In this document: one piece after another, positions 1 to 5,869 of the stretch | Position numbering within the stretch: position 1 is the first letter of the stretch | Layout of the letters: every line of letters starts with the position of its first letter | Assembly (NCBI GenBank): GCA_017461825.1 | Contig: JAFTXB010000028.1 | Location: forward strand, 1 to 8,363 | Length of the DNA: 8,363 nucleotides | Direction: 5' to 3' | From: Clostridia bacterium | Lineage (GTDB): Bacteria > Bacillota > Clostridia > Oscillospirales > CAG-272 | Translations under genes and position numbers: made by a program | The notes under the pieces: generated by a model | Database searches by the model: none | Told to the model about the DNA's origin: nothing | The model's input: only the letters and a program-made list of their open reading frames with translations

Positions 1-79
1 CTTTTGCGAGCTCCAATTTAGAAAGCACCTCACTCAAGCACACAAAAGCTCGGAATTTATCCAAACCCTTTTTTTGAAA

Positions 80-145
80 AAAGTTTTGAAAAGGATGGGG
101 GTTCGGGGGAAGGGAAAACTTTTCCAAAAGTTTTCCCTTCCCCCG
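80..145 (+). repeat. Palindromic intergenic repeat, copy A, downstream of aspS
   Basis: Bases 104-123 and 126-145 form a perfect 20-base inverted repeat around a central CC, with a G-rich left arm (CGGGGGAAGGG) and runs of A and T near the centre. A leader of the form AAGTTTTGAAAAGGATG lies on the plus-strand 5' side (about 82-98). The palindrome begins 12 bases past the aspS stop codon, so it would form a long hairpin at the end of the aspS transcript. It lacks an immediate T-run on the minus strand, so it is not a textbook intrinsic terminator, although it could slow polymerase or protect the 3' end. A diverged relative with the same leader-plus-palindrome layout sits at 2529-2580 in the opposite orientation. 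I infer a dispersed REP-like family. The remaining bases 1-79 show no supportable gene. Confidence 0.75.
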
Positions 146-157
146 AGAAAATCACCC

Positions 158-1384
158 TTACTCTTCCCTCTCAGTCACGGCGATGCCGAGGACGGCGAGG
201 TCGGCGTCGGAGACGGGGGTGGGACACTGCGACATCAGCTCGCTGGCGTTTTGCACCTTCGGAAAGGCAACGACGTCACGAAGCGAGTCGGCACCCGACA
301 TCACCATTGCAAGGCGGTCAAGTCCCATGCCGCTACCACCGTGAGGCGGTGCGCCGTACTTGTAGGCATCCACAAGGAACCCAAACTTGCGGTCAATATC
401 TTCGCTCGTCAGTCCGAGCGCGCGGAACATCCGCTCCTGAAGCTGCCAGTCGGTGATACGGATCGAGCCCGACAAAAGCTCAATGCCGTTGAGCACCATG
501 TCGTAGCACTGCGCGCGAACCGAGCCGGGATCGCTCTCCAAGGAGTCGAGGCACTCGGGAAGCGGCATGGTGAAGGGATGGTGCATTGCATCCCAATGCT
601 CGGTCTCCTCGTTCCATTCAAAGAACGGGAATTCCACCACCCACAGGAAGTTGAACTTACCCTCGGGAATGAGGTCAAGCTTTTTGCCAAGCAGGGTGCG
701 GAGTGCGCCAAGCGTGGGCAGGACCACCTTGTTTTTGTCGGCAACGATCAGCATCACGTCGCCCTTTTCCATGCTGCCTGCGGCAAGGATCGCATCCAGC
801 TCCTCGGGGGTGAGGAATTTCGCAAACGAGCAGTTGGGCGCATCGTCCACCCAACGGATATATGCCAAGCCCTTGGCACCGATGCCCTTTGCGTGCTCGG
901 TCAGCTTGTCGATCTCCTTACGGGTAAGCGTGGCAGCGGCATTCTTGGCAACGATGCAGCGCACCGAGCCACCCGCTTCAATGGCAGAGGTGAACACACC
1001 AAAGCCACAACCCTTAACAACGTCGGAAAGATCCTGAATCTCCATGCCAAAACGGGTATCGGGCTTGTCCGAGCCGTAGCGATTCATCGCGTCGGCAAAA
1101 GTGATGCGCGGCAGGGGCGTTTCGATCTCAACGCCCAAAACCTCCTTGAACACGCGCTTGATAAAGCCCTCGTTCATCGACATAATATCCTCCTGCGTTG
1201 CAAAGGACATTTCAAGGTCGATCTGGGTAAACTCTGGCTGACGGTCAGCTCTGAGGTCCTCGTCGCGGAAGCAACGCGCCAATTGAATGTAGCGGTCGTA
1301 GCCCGACAGCATCAAAAGCTGCTTGTAAAGCTGGGGCGACTGCGGAAGCGCGTAAAAGCTGCCCTTGTGTACACGGCTGGGCAC
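158..1384 (-). CDS. aspS: aspS 3' segment: catalytic core with GAD insertion
   Basis: This part is in the same frame as the 5' segment. The first possible start after the amber codon is a GTG at 1382-1384 within the conserved DYLVPSRVHKG sequence, 18 bases beyond the TAG. The segment carries the aspartate-site residues of YALPQSPQLYKQLLM, motif 2 (FRDEDLRADRQPEFTQIDLE, full-length residues about 228-247), the GAD domain (about 285-425) and motif 3 (GMGLDRLAMV, Arg about 546). No ribosome binding site is well placed for the GTG. A restarted product would lack motif 1 and the OB-fold, so I do not expect it to be an independent functional gene; it is the remainder of aspS. It ends in TEREE and TAA. 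Confidence 0.8.
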   Translation of the reverse strand: MPSRVHKGSFYALPQSPQLYKQLLMLSGYDRYIQLARCFRDEDLRADRQPEFTQIDLEMSFATQEDIMSMNEGFIKRVFKEVLGVEIETPLPRITFADAMNRYGSDKPDTRFGMEIQDLSDVVKGCGFGVFTSAIEAGGSVRCIVAKNAAATLTRKEIDKLTEHAKGIGAKGLAYIRWVDDAPNCSFAKFLTPEELDAILAAGSMEKGDVMLIVADKNKVVLPTLGALRTLLGKKLDLIPEGKFNFLWVVEFPFFEWNEETEHWDAMHHPFTMPLPECLDSLESDPGSVRAQCYDMVLNGIELLSGSIRITDWQLQERMFRALGLTSEDIDRKFGFLVDAYKYGAPPHGGSGMGLDRLAMVMSGADSLRDVVAFPKVQNASELMSQCPTPVSDADLAVLGIAVTEREE

Positions 1385-1402
1385 GAGATAGTCACGCGCA
1401 CC

Positions 1403-1951
1403 CTAGGGGGTGGACTTGATCATCATGGGCGTTTCGATCTCGTAAAAGCCGTTTTCGTAATAGTACTGACGCGCCACACGCGCAATATCGTGGCGCATTT
1501 TGATGTTTCTTTGCAAAGACGGACGGCGCAGGTCGAGATAGCGGTACTTCAGCGCGATCTCGTCCTTGGTCTTCTTGGCATCCGACACCTCAAAGGGAGG
1601 AGTCTGTGCGGCGGAGAGGATCTTCAGCTCCTTTACAAAGACCTCCACCATGCCCGTGGGCAGATTGGGGTTGGTTGCCCCCTCGCCGCGCGGACGGACG
1701 GTGCCGTGAACGCAGAGCACGTACTCTGCACGGATGCCAAATGCCTTGTCAAAGATCTCCTTGTCGGTGTCGCCGTCAAAGGCAAGCTGAACGATGCCCG
1801 TGCGGTCACGCAGGTCGATAAAGATCAGGGCACCCAGGTCTCTCTGTCTCTGCACCCAGCCCATCACGCATACTTCTTGTCCAATGTCACTCTCTCTGAC
1901 GTCACCGCAATAATGCGTGCGTCTGTCGTTTGCATTCAATAATTCTGCCAT
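1403..1951 (-). CDS. aspS: aspS 5' segment: anticodon-binding OB-fold and start of the catalytic domain
   Basis: These 182 codons before the amber codon encode the N-terminal anticodon-binding domain (about residues 12-115, with GWVQRQRDLG then IFIDLRDRTG, the OB-fold signature of AspRS). They also encode the hinge and motif 1 region of the class II catalytic domain (YYYENGFYEIETPMM, about 163-177). Leu39 in RDLG matches the residue I recall from discriminating bacterial AspRS; non-discriminating enzymes tend to have His there. That is an inference from memory. If translation really ends here, the product would bind the tRNA anticodon region but lack the ATP and aspartate sites, so it would be inactive as a synthetase. 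The start is the ATG at 1949-1951. Confidence 0.85.
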   Translation of the reverse strand: MAELLNANDRRTHYCGDVRESDIGQEVCVMGWVQRQRDLGALIFIDLRDRTGIVQLAFDGDTDKEIFDKAFGIRAEYVLCVHGTVRPRGEGATNPNLPTGMVEVFVKELKILSAAQTPPFEVSDAKKTKDEIALKYRYLDLRRPSLQRNIKMRHDIARVARQYYYENGFYEIETPMMIKSTP

Positions 1952-1956
1952 TTTTA

Positions 1957-2517
1957 TTACAGTTCCTTTCCGTTTTTGTCAAACAGCGGTAATTTTTCAA
2001 GATAGATCAGGTCTTCCCTGTTTTGTGCATCCCCCTCGGCAAGAATCGCCATTCTGCCGCAGATCTCACCGCCTGCCGTTTCCACAAGCTGCTCGATCGC
2101 GCGAAGCGACTCACCCGTGGAGATCACGTCGTCTACAATGAGAATGCGCTTTCCACGCATCTGCGCGGCGTCGGCAGTGTCCAGATAGAGCTTTTGCTCC
2201 TTTGCGGTGGTGATCGAACGCACCGTCACCTCCAAAACGCCCGTCATGTAAAGCTTCGGTGCTTTTCTCGCCAGAAAATACTTTTGGTCACCCGCCAGAC
2301 GTGCCATTTCGTGCACCAGCGGAATTCCCTTTGCCTCGGCGCTGATAAGGTAGTCGTATTCGGGCGCACGGTCAAGCAGTGCCTTGGCACACGCCGTGGT
2401 GATCTCGGTGTCCCCAAAGATCACAAAGCCCGCAATCATCAAATCGTCATTCAAGGGGCACAGAGGCAGGTCGCGCTCACACCCCGCTATGTTCATGTGA
2501 TAATATTTCTGTTCCAT
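1957..2517 (-). CDS. Phosphoribosyltransferase, adenine phosphoribosyltransferase type
   Basis: The 186-residue protein probably transfers phosphoribose from PRPP to a free purine base (adenine to AMP) in cytoplasmic purine salvage. The PRPP-binding loop ILIVDDVISTGES lies at residues 125-137. Upstream, YLISAEAKGIPLVHEMARL (56-74) is the conserved block of Apt-like enzymes that contacts pyrophosphate and base. The ATG at 2515-2517 is chosen because a longer frame back to 2577 would only translate the palindromic repeat at 2529-2580. No good ribosome site precedes this ATG, which is unusual here. The stop is 5 bases before aspS, so the two are probably co-transcribed. Clostridial homologues of this divergent type are usually called adenine phosphoribosyltransferases; I recognise the family, but the exact base is inferred. 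Confidence 0.85.
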   Translation of the reverse strand: MEQKYYHMNIAGCERDLPLCPLNDDLMIAGFVIFGDTEITTACAKALLDRAPEYDYLISAEAKGIPLVHEMARLAGDQKYFLARKAPKLYMTGVLEVTVRSITTAKEQKLYLDTADAAQMRGKRILIVDDVISTGESLRAIEQLVETAGGEICGRMAILAEGDAQNREDLIYLEKLPLFDKNGKEL

Positions 2518-2528
2518 ATGTCTTTTTC

Positions 2529-2580
2529 GCAGGAACCTTTTTGGAAAAAGGTTCCTGCACCCTCCAAAAACTTTCACAAA
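2529..2580 (-). repeat. Palindromic intergenic repeat, copy B, upstream of apt
   Basis: Bases 2529-2542 and 2545-2558 form a perfect 14-base inverted repeat (GCAGGAACCTTTTT and its complement) around two bases. Read on the minus strand it is preceded by AAAGTTTTTGGAGGGTG (about 2558-2574). This resembles the leader of copy A, and the palindrome centre (CTTTTTCCAAAAAG here, CTTTTCCAAAAG there) is nearly the same. The outer stems differ. The element fills most of the 65 bases between the small unknown gene and the phosphoribosyltransferase start, and the hairpin ends 11 bases before that ATG. It could lower or modulate readthrough or translation of apt and aspS, but no function is shown by sequence alone. 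Confidence 0.7.
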
Positions 2581-2581
2581 T

Positions 2582-2612
2582 ATTATATTATTTTTTCAAA
2601 TTCGGATGTCCA
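2582..2612 (-). promoter_or_regulatory. Weak candidate promoter for apt-aspS
   Basis: On the minus strand TGGACA (2607-2612, 5 of 6 to the -35 consensus) is followed after 19 bases by a perfect TATAAT (2582-2587). The spacing is longer than ideal, and the site overlaps the 3' end of the 120-residue gene in an AT-rich stretch where TATAAT can occur by chance. If real, it would let apt and aspS be expressed separately from the thiI operon, with the palindrome at 2529-2558 inside the leader. Confidence 0.3.
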
Positions 2613-2945
2613 TGGGACGAAAACATCTTTCCCCCACGCATCCGAGCCATAAACATTTATTTTCGCAAGATCACAAGAGCATTTTTGATTGCCGTAATCG
2701 ATTACAACCTTGCATACACCGAGATCAACCAAAATACGGTTTTGCTCTTGATAGATCTTTATACTGTGTTTTCTGATGTATTTGGGATGGCATAAAGGAA
2801 TTGCACAGAAAATCGTTTCATGTTTGCGATCCGTGCCGTAAACGCACACGACCTTCCCTTCGTTTTCAATTACCAATCCGTGATCGGCGACCTCAAACAT
2901 AAACGCCTTTTTCCAAAATCCCAATTGAAGCTCCGTAAAAATCAC
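2583..2945 (-). CDS. Small protein of unknown function, 120 residues
   Basis: I do not recognise this protein. It starts at a GTG (2943-2945) with a GGGGGGAAG ribosome site 3-4 bases upstream, 14 bases after the thiI stop, so it is probably translated from the thiI transcript. It has no signal peptide or clear membrane segment. The composition suggests alternating beta strands (KVVCVYG, RILVDLGVCKVVIDYG) with Cys at about residues 34, 47, 52, 78, 89 and 91 that do not form an obvious metal-binding pair. The C-terminus is WGKDVFVPWTSEFEKII. The DNA is visibly more AT-rich than thiI or apt, and the gene appears inserted between two conserved housekeeping genes, which would fit recent acquisition or a fast-evolving lineage-specific gene. 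An alternative start is Met16 (MFEVADHGL). Confidence 0.6.
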   Translation of the reverse strand: MIFTELQLGFWKKAFMFEVADHGLVIENEGKVVCVYGTDRKHETIFCAIPLCHPKYIRKHSIKIYQEQNRILVDLGVCKVVIDYGNQKCSCDLAKINVYGSDAWGKDVFVPWTSEFEKII

Positions 2946-2959
2946 GTTCTTCCCCCCAA

Positions 2960-4138
2960 TTAAAACTCGGTACGGATCCGCTCGACGTAAGCCCCGTCAA
3001 GCGCCTCCTGCACAAGTGCTTCAAAATCCAATTTCTGTTCCTCCGCCAGCACCTTTGCCAGCTCGGGACGTGTGCGCGGATGCTTGGGAGTAAAGACGGT
3101 ACAGCAATCCTCATAGGGCTGGATCGACGTTTCAAAAGTGCCGATCTTCCGCGCGATCTGTATGATCTCCTCCTTGTCAAGCCCTATGCAGGGACGGAAT
3201 ACGGGAAGCGTTGCAACGGGATCGGTCACACCGATCGCTTGCATGGTCTGGGATGCAACCTGACCGAGGCTCTCTCCCGTGATCAATCCGCCGCATCCCA
3301 GCTTGTGCGCCAGTCTGTCGGCGATCGCCATCATGTAACGGCGGAGCAGGAGCGTAAAATAATCCTCGTCGCACGCCTTGACAAGCTCCTCCTGAATATG
3401 CGTCAGCGACACGACGTGCAGGTTAAACGAGCCCGTATACTGCGAGATCTCGCGCGCCAGCTCAAACACCTTTTCCCTCGCGCGCTCGCTGGTATAGGGG
3501 AAGGACTCAAAATGGATACCCTCGACCTGCACACCTCGCTTTGCGATCATGTAGCCCGCCACGGGCGAGTCGATCCCGCCCGAAAGCAGCAGCAAAGCCT
3601 TGCCGTTGGTGCCCACGGGCATACCGCCCGCACCCTTGAACTGCCCTGCGTGAATGTACGCACCAAACTCACGGATCTCGACCTGCACCACGATCTCGGG
3701 GGTGTGCACGTCGACCTTGATATTGGGTACGGCAGACAAAACGACACCGCCGATCTCGCGCGCGATCTCGATCGAGCCCAGCGGAAACCGCTTGTCCGAG
3801 CGCTTTGCCTCGACCTTAAAGGTCTTTTTGCCTATCAGAAACTGCGGAATATATTCCTTCACGGTTGCCTCGATCGCCGCCATATCCTTTTCGCACACCG
3901 CGCAACGGCTGATGCCCACGATGCCAAACACCTTGGAGGCAGACTCAAACATTCCGTCAAGGTCTGCCATTTCGTCGTTCGGCTCGATGATCAGCGTGCT
4001 CTGCGACGAGGTGACGGTAAAGTTGCCGTAATGCTTTGCGCGAAAGCGCAGGGTCTTACAAAGCGTATCCTCAAAAAAGCGGCGGTTTGCGCCCTTTAGT
4101 ACGATCTCACCAAATTTACAAAGTAGAATTTCTTTCAT
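2960..4138 (-). CDS. thiI: tRNA uracil 4-sulfurtransferase ThiI
   Basis: ThiI adenylates U8 of tRNA and transfers sulfur to make 4-thiouridine; in many bacteria it also supplies sulfur for the thiamine thiazole ring. The 392-residue protein has an N-terminal ferredoxin-like and THUMP region (about 1-165) and a PP-loop ATPase domain with LLLLSGGIDSPVAGYM (ATP loop SGGIDS at 186-191). The late motifs ITGESLGQVASQT and YEDCCTVFTPKHP follow; the DCC cysteines (345-346) include the position expected for the catalytic Cys. It ends without the rhodanese domain of the 482-residue E. coli enzyme, like the short Bacillus form, so the sulfur relay must differ. The ATG overlaps the TGA of the upstream DUF2007 gene (TGATG), and its GAGGAGG ribosome site lies inside that gene. 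No cysteine desulfurase or thiamine gene is nearby, so tRNA thiolation is the safer role. Confidence 0.95.
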   Translation of the reverse strand: MKEILLCKFGEIVLKGANRRFFEDTLCKTLRFRAKHYGNFTVTSSQSTLIIEPNDEMADLDGMFESASKVFGIVGISRCAVCEKDMAAIEATVKEYIPQFLIGKKTFKVEAKRSDKRFPLGSIEIAREIGGVVLSAVPNIKVDVHTPEIVVQVEIREFGAYIHAGQFKGAGGMPVGTNGKALLLLSGGIDSPVAGYMIAKRGVQVEGIHFESFPYTSERAREKVFELAREISQYTGSFNLHVVSLTHIQEELVKACDEDYFTLLLRRYMMAIADRLAHKLGCGGLITGESLGQVASQTMQAIGVTDPVATLPVFRPCIGLDKEEIIQIARKIGTFETSIQPYEDCCTVFTPKHPRTRPELAKVLAEEQKLDFEALVQEALDGAYVERIRTEF

Positions 4139-4446
4139 CAGTCAGCCTCCTCGGCACCGTTGTCTCCGTCCTCAACGACTTCCCCGTTACGGAATGCGTC
4201 GAGCAGTTCTTCTGCCGCGGCAAGCATATCCTTTGGAACAAAAATATCGGTTCCGTACATCGAGTAGCCCGCGATCACCTTCACCATGCCGCCGCTACCA
4301 CGCTCGCGTACACGGTAAGGGATCTTTTCTCCCTCTAAAATGCTACGCACCACGCACAGCTCGGCGTTGTCGTGCACCGTGGTCAGATGCGCGGTAAATT
4401 CATCACAAGCCGCAGGCTTATCAAGTCCAAAAATATCCTTCATCAT
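4138..4446 (-). CDS. DUF2007-family small protein
   Basis: This 102-residue protein matches the DUF2007 pattern (putative signal-transducing protein family, no firm biochemical role). The core is LCVVRSILEGEKIPYRVRERG (about 30-50), then MVKVIAGYSMYGTDIFVPKDMLAAAEELL (about 54-82). This ferredoxin-like fold often has an N-terminal segment that reads out a changed residue or ligand. The tail is acidic (VVEDGDNGAEEAD). Two ATGs are adjacent (4446 and 4443). The AAGGAGG site is 3-4 bases from the first and 6-7 from the second, so initiation at the second is quite possible (101 residues). The ribosome site touches the TGA of the exonuclease gene 9 bases upstream, and the 1-base overlap with thiI suggests translational coupling. 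Function is unknown. Confidence 0.85.
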   Translation of the reverse strand: MMKDIFGLDKPAACDEFTAHLTTVHDNAELCVVRSILEGEKIPYRVRERGSGGMVKVIAGYSMYGTDIFVPKDMLAAAEELLDAFRNGEVVEDGDNGAEEAD

Positions 4447-4455
4447 GCCCCTCCT

Positions 4456-5538
4456 TCAGTCCTCGTAATAATTGGGAAACAGCTTTTCCCAAACCTTTGC
4501 GCATCCGATCGTATCGGCGATCGACGTATGCGCCACGCCGTCCCAAGCGATCCCCAAGCGTTCCATCGCATCGCTGAGCGAAGCGTGCACCTCGTCGGGA
4601 TAATGCTCGGACTGGAATCTCACAAACTCGTTTGCTGCACAGCGCGCCTTTTTGTGAAGCTCCTCGCGCTCCGCCTCGGTATCGTAAATATATTTGATAT
4701 GGCTGTAGTCGGTGGAAATGCCATATGCGATCAAAACATCGGCATTGTCAAAGATCTCACGGATACGAGGCTTCAATTCCTCGAGCGTAGGCGACTCGGT
4801 AACCATCTCGGGCGTGATGCCGTGGATCTTTTCGGTCTGCTTCCACTTCTTTTTGTGCACGGGATGCACCAGAGTGTCCATGATGATGCGCCCCGTCCCA
4901 TCTGTGATCGACACCGAAAGGATCTCGTCATGATGATAAACACCCGTCAGCTCAAGATCAAAGAACAAGACGCGCTCGCGCTTCATGTGGTAGGCGGCAT
5001 TGCGGTGCGCGTCGCCCTCGGCGCGACGAACTGCCAGATCGGCTTCAAAACATCCGCGGCAAAGCTTGCGGCGGTAACGAATATCCTTTCCGCATTGTAC
5101 GCACATCAAGGGACGACGGACCGCTGTCTTTTTATCGTAAAAATAAATAACGCTTTTATCGTTTCTCAGCGTATAGGCAACCGGCTCCTCGATTACATCG
5201 TAGTTCATCTGATCAAGTCGCTCTTTGGTGTAATATCCGCATGTTGCAGCACGCTTGGTGCTCATGCGGATGATCTCGCGTCCGCTCTCGGTCGTCATGG
5301 TCTCGGTCTTCTGTGCAGGCGCGTACCAGAGCTCGGGCGGTGCCTCCACCACCCTTGACGGATCAAAGTAGTATGTAATACTACCGTCAGTGTTCTCGTC
5401 AAATGCAATCGGATCGCCCGCCGGCATCAAATGCATCTTGTTGAGAATATTACGTGTCAGATAGTGCTTTTGCTCTGCTTCGGGAGCACTGATCTGCGGA
5501 ATGGTTGCGCCCGAACGCAGCTTCATGCTATGTTTCAA
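4456..5538 (-). CDS. DEDDh 3'-5' exonuclease with N-terminal extension and zinc ribbon
   Basis: The 360-residue protein ends in an RNase T/DnaQ-type 3'-5' exonuclease domain (about 188-352). Visible catalytic residues are Asp194 and Glu196 in FFDLELTG, Asp277 in AYGISTDYSHIK, and His337 with Asp342 in AHTSIADT, the complete DEDDh set. KIHGITPEMV (238-246) is also typical. Before it comes a four-Cys zinc ribbon (Cys146, 149, 160, 163) and an N-terminal region of about 140 residues that I do not recognise. The family hydrolyses DNA or RNA 3' ends; the substrate here is unknown, and the ribbon may help bind nucleic acid. The start is a TTG at 5536-5538, chosen because AGGAGG (5544-5549) lies 5 bases before it; the next in-frame ATG (5524-5526) would be 17 bases away. 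It leads the cluster with DUF2007 and thiI. Confidence 0.85.
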   Translation of the reverse strand: MKHSMKLRSGATIPQISAPEAEQKHYLTRNILNKMHLMPAGDPIAFDENTDGSITYYFDPSRVVEAPPELWYAPAQKTETMTTESGREIIRMSTKRAATCGYYTKERLDQMNYDVIEEPVAYTLRNDKSVIYFYDKKTAVRRPLMCVQCGKDIRYRRKLCRGCFEADLAVRRAEGDAHRNAAYHMKRERVLFFDLELTGVYHHDEILSVSITDGTGRIIMDTLVHPVHKKKWKQTEKIHGITPEMVTESPTLEELKPRIREIFDNADVLIAYGISTDYSHIKYIYDTEAEREELHKKARCAANEFVRFQSEHYPDEVHASLSDAMERLGIAWDGVAHTSIADTIGCAKVWEKLFPNYYED

Positions 5539-5543
5539 ATTAT

Positions 5544-5549
5544 CCTCCT
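5544..5549 (-). promoter_or_regulatory. Ribosome binding site selecting a TTG start
   Basis: A perfect AGGAGG on the minus strand ends 5 bases before the TTG of the exonuclease gene. This spacing favours TTG (first residues MKHSMKL) over the ATG four codons later. Confidence 0.75.
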
Positions 5550-5589
5550 AATACCGTTAAAGCCTATAAAAAGTCACCTGCAAGCAGGC

Positions 5590-5740
5590 GAACGTCCGGC
5601 TTCGGTTGCAGGAGCGAGCATCACTCACCCGCAAAGCGGGAGAAAATGTGGATGGGCAATGCTCGCCCCTACAAATGAGAAGGCTTCGGTTGCGTTCGCG
5701 TCCGGCTTTGGTCGCAGAGCTTTATCAAACGGCTCTAACT
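5590..5740. repeat. Composite intergenic repeat cluster between tepA-like and exonuclease genes
   Basis: This part of the 331-base gap (5539-5869) has no gene but much structure. Arms at 5611-5621 and 5659-5669 pair (GCGAGCAT with ATGCTCGC as the perfect 8-base core). They enclose a smaller hairpin, CCCGC-AAA-GCGGG, at 5628-5640. A direct repeat of 19 bases (CGTCCGGCTTCGGTTGCAG at 5593-5611; two mismatches at 5699-5717) flanks the large hairpin, and a third 12-base part occurs at 5682-5693. A further hairpin AGAGC/GCTCT is at 5716-5736. The minus-strand motif GTAGGGGCGAGCATTGCCC resembles a repeat I remember as frequent in Clostridia genomes. It lies downstream of a minus-strand promoter, so it would be transcribed into the leader of the exonuclease operon. 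The rest of the gap (about 5741-5869) is AT-rich and holds the promoter. Confidence 0.65.
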
Positions 5741-5788
5741 TGTTTTGCGCGGCTTCAAAACAAATCGTTTTTTCACACACAACAATAT

Positions 5789-5817
5789 ATTATATCACAT
5801 TATTATTTAATATTCAA
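5789..5817 (-). promoter_or_regulatory. Sigma-A-type promoter for the exonuclease-DUF2007-thiI operon
   Basis: On the minus strand TTGAAT (5812-5817; 4 of 6 to TTGACA) is followed after exactly 17 bases by a perfect TATAAT (5789-5794), with TGA directly before it (extended -10). Transcription would start near 5782, giving a leader of roughly 240 bases that contains the composite repeat before the TTG start at 5538. The region is AT-rich, so chance matches are a risk, but hexamers, spacing and location all fit. Confidence 0.6.
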
Positions 5818-5869
5818 TAGGTCTTTTCCGTTTTTTCTCCTCCCACACTTATTTTTATCTCAAATCTTC

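Larger units (their letters stand above)
158..1951 (-). pseudogene. aspS: Aspartyl-tRNA synthetase gene interrupted by an in-frame TAG
   Basis: AspRS activates aspartate with ATP and charges tRNA-Asp in the cytoplasm. The whole reading frame is 598 codons including the TAA stop at 158-160, a normal bacterial length (about 590 residues in E. coli). Codon 183 (1403-1405, CTA on the plus strand) is TAG. It falls in STP-x-GARDYLVPSR, where the family has Glu; the E. coli equivalent, remembered as Glu171 of the flipping loop, contacts the substrate. The frame is unchanged on both sides, so one substitution (GAG to TAG) explains it. Everything else looks intact: OB-fold, class II motifs 1-3 and the bacterial GAD insertion. 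The ATG at 1949-1951 lies 5 bases after the upstream phosphoribosyltransferase stop and has an AAAGGAA ribosome site. hisS, a frequent neighbour of aspS in Firmicutes, is absent. It may be a sequencing error in a working gene; recoding is much less likely. Confidence 0.9.

Noticed and set aside
1..64. A short minus-strand open frame running off the left edge, possibly starting at TTG 62-64
   Set aside because: Only 21 codons, with the AAGGG one base from the TTG and no recognisable sequence; not enough to call a gene.
104..145. The palindrome after aspS as a rho-independent terminator
   Set aside because: The stem is long enough, but no T-run follows on the minus strand, and a relative of the element lies upstream of apt. 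It fits a dispersed repeat better.
1382..1384. GTG 1384 as the start of an independent catalytic AspRS subunit (a split gene)
   Set aside because: No ribosome site, the cut lies inside a conserved loop, and motif 1 would be missing. A single-base nonsense change is simpler.
1403..1405. Pyrrolysine at the TAG
   Set aside because: The homologous residue is Glu, the gene is not a methylamine methyltransferase, and no pyl gene is visible.
74..1942. A 622-codon open frame on the plus strand opposite aspS
   Set aside because: It is in codon register with aspS and stays open because aspS hardly uses TTA, CTA or TCA codons. The protein has no recognisable domain, while the minus strand gives clear AspRS.
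3080..4099. A 339-codon plus-strand frame opposite thiI
   Set aside because: Shadow of thiI, with no domain and no ribosome site; the minus strand has THUMP and PP-loop motifs.
5590..5740. The repeat cluster as a CRISPR array or known riboswitch
   Set aside because: Repeats are irregular, with only two to three copies and no uniform spacers, and no riboswitch core is recognisable.
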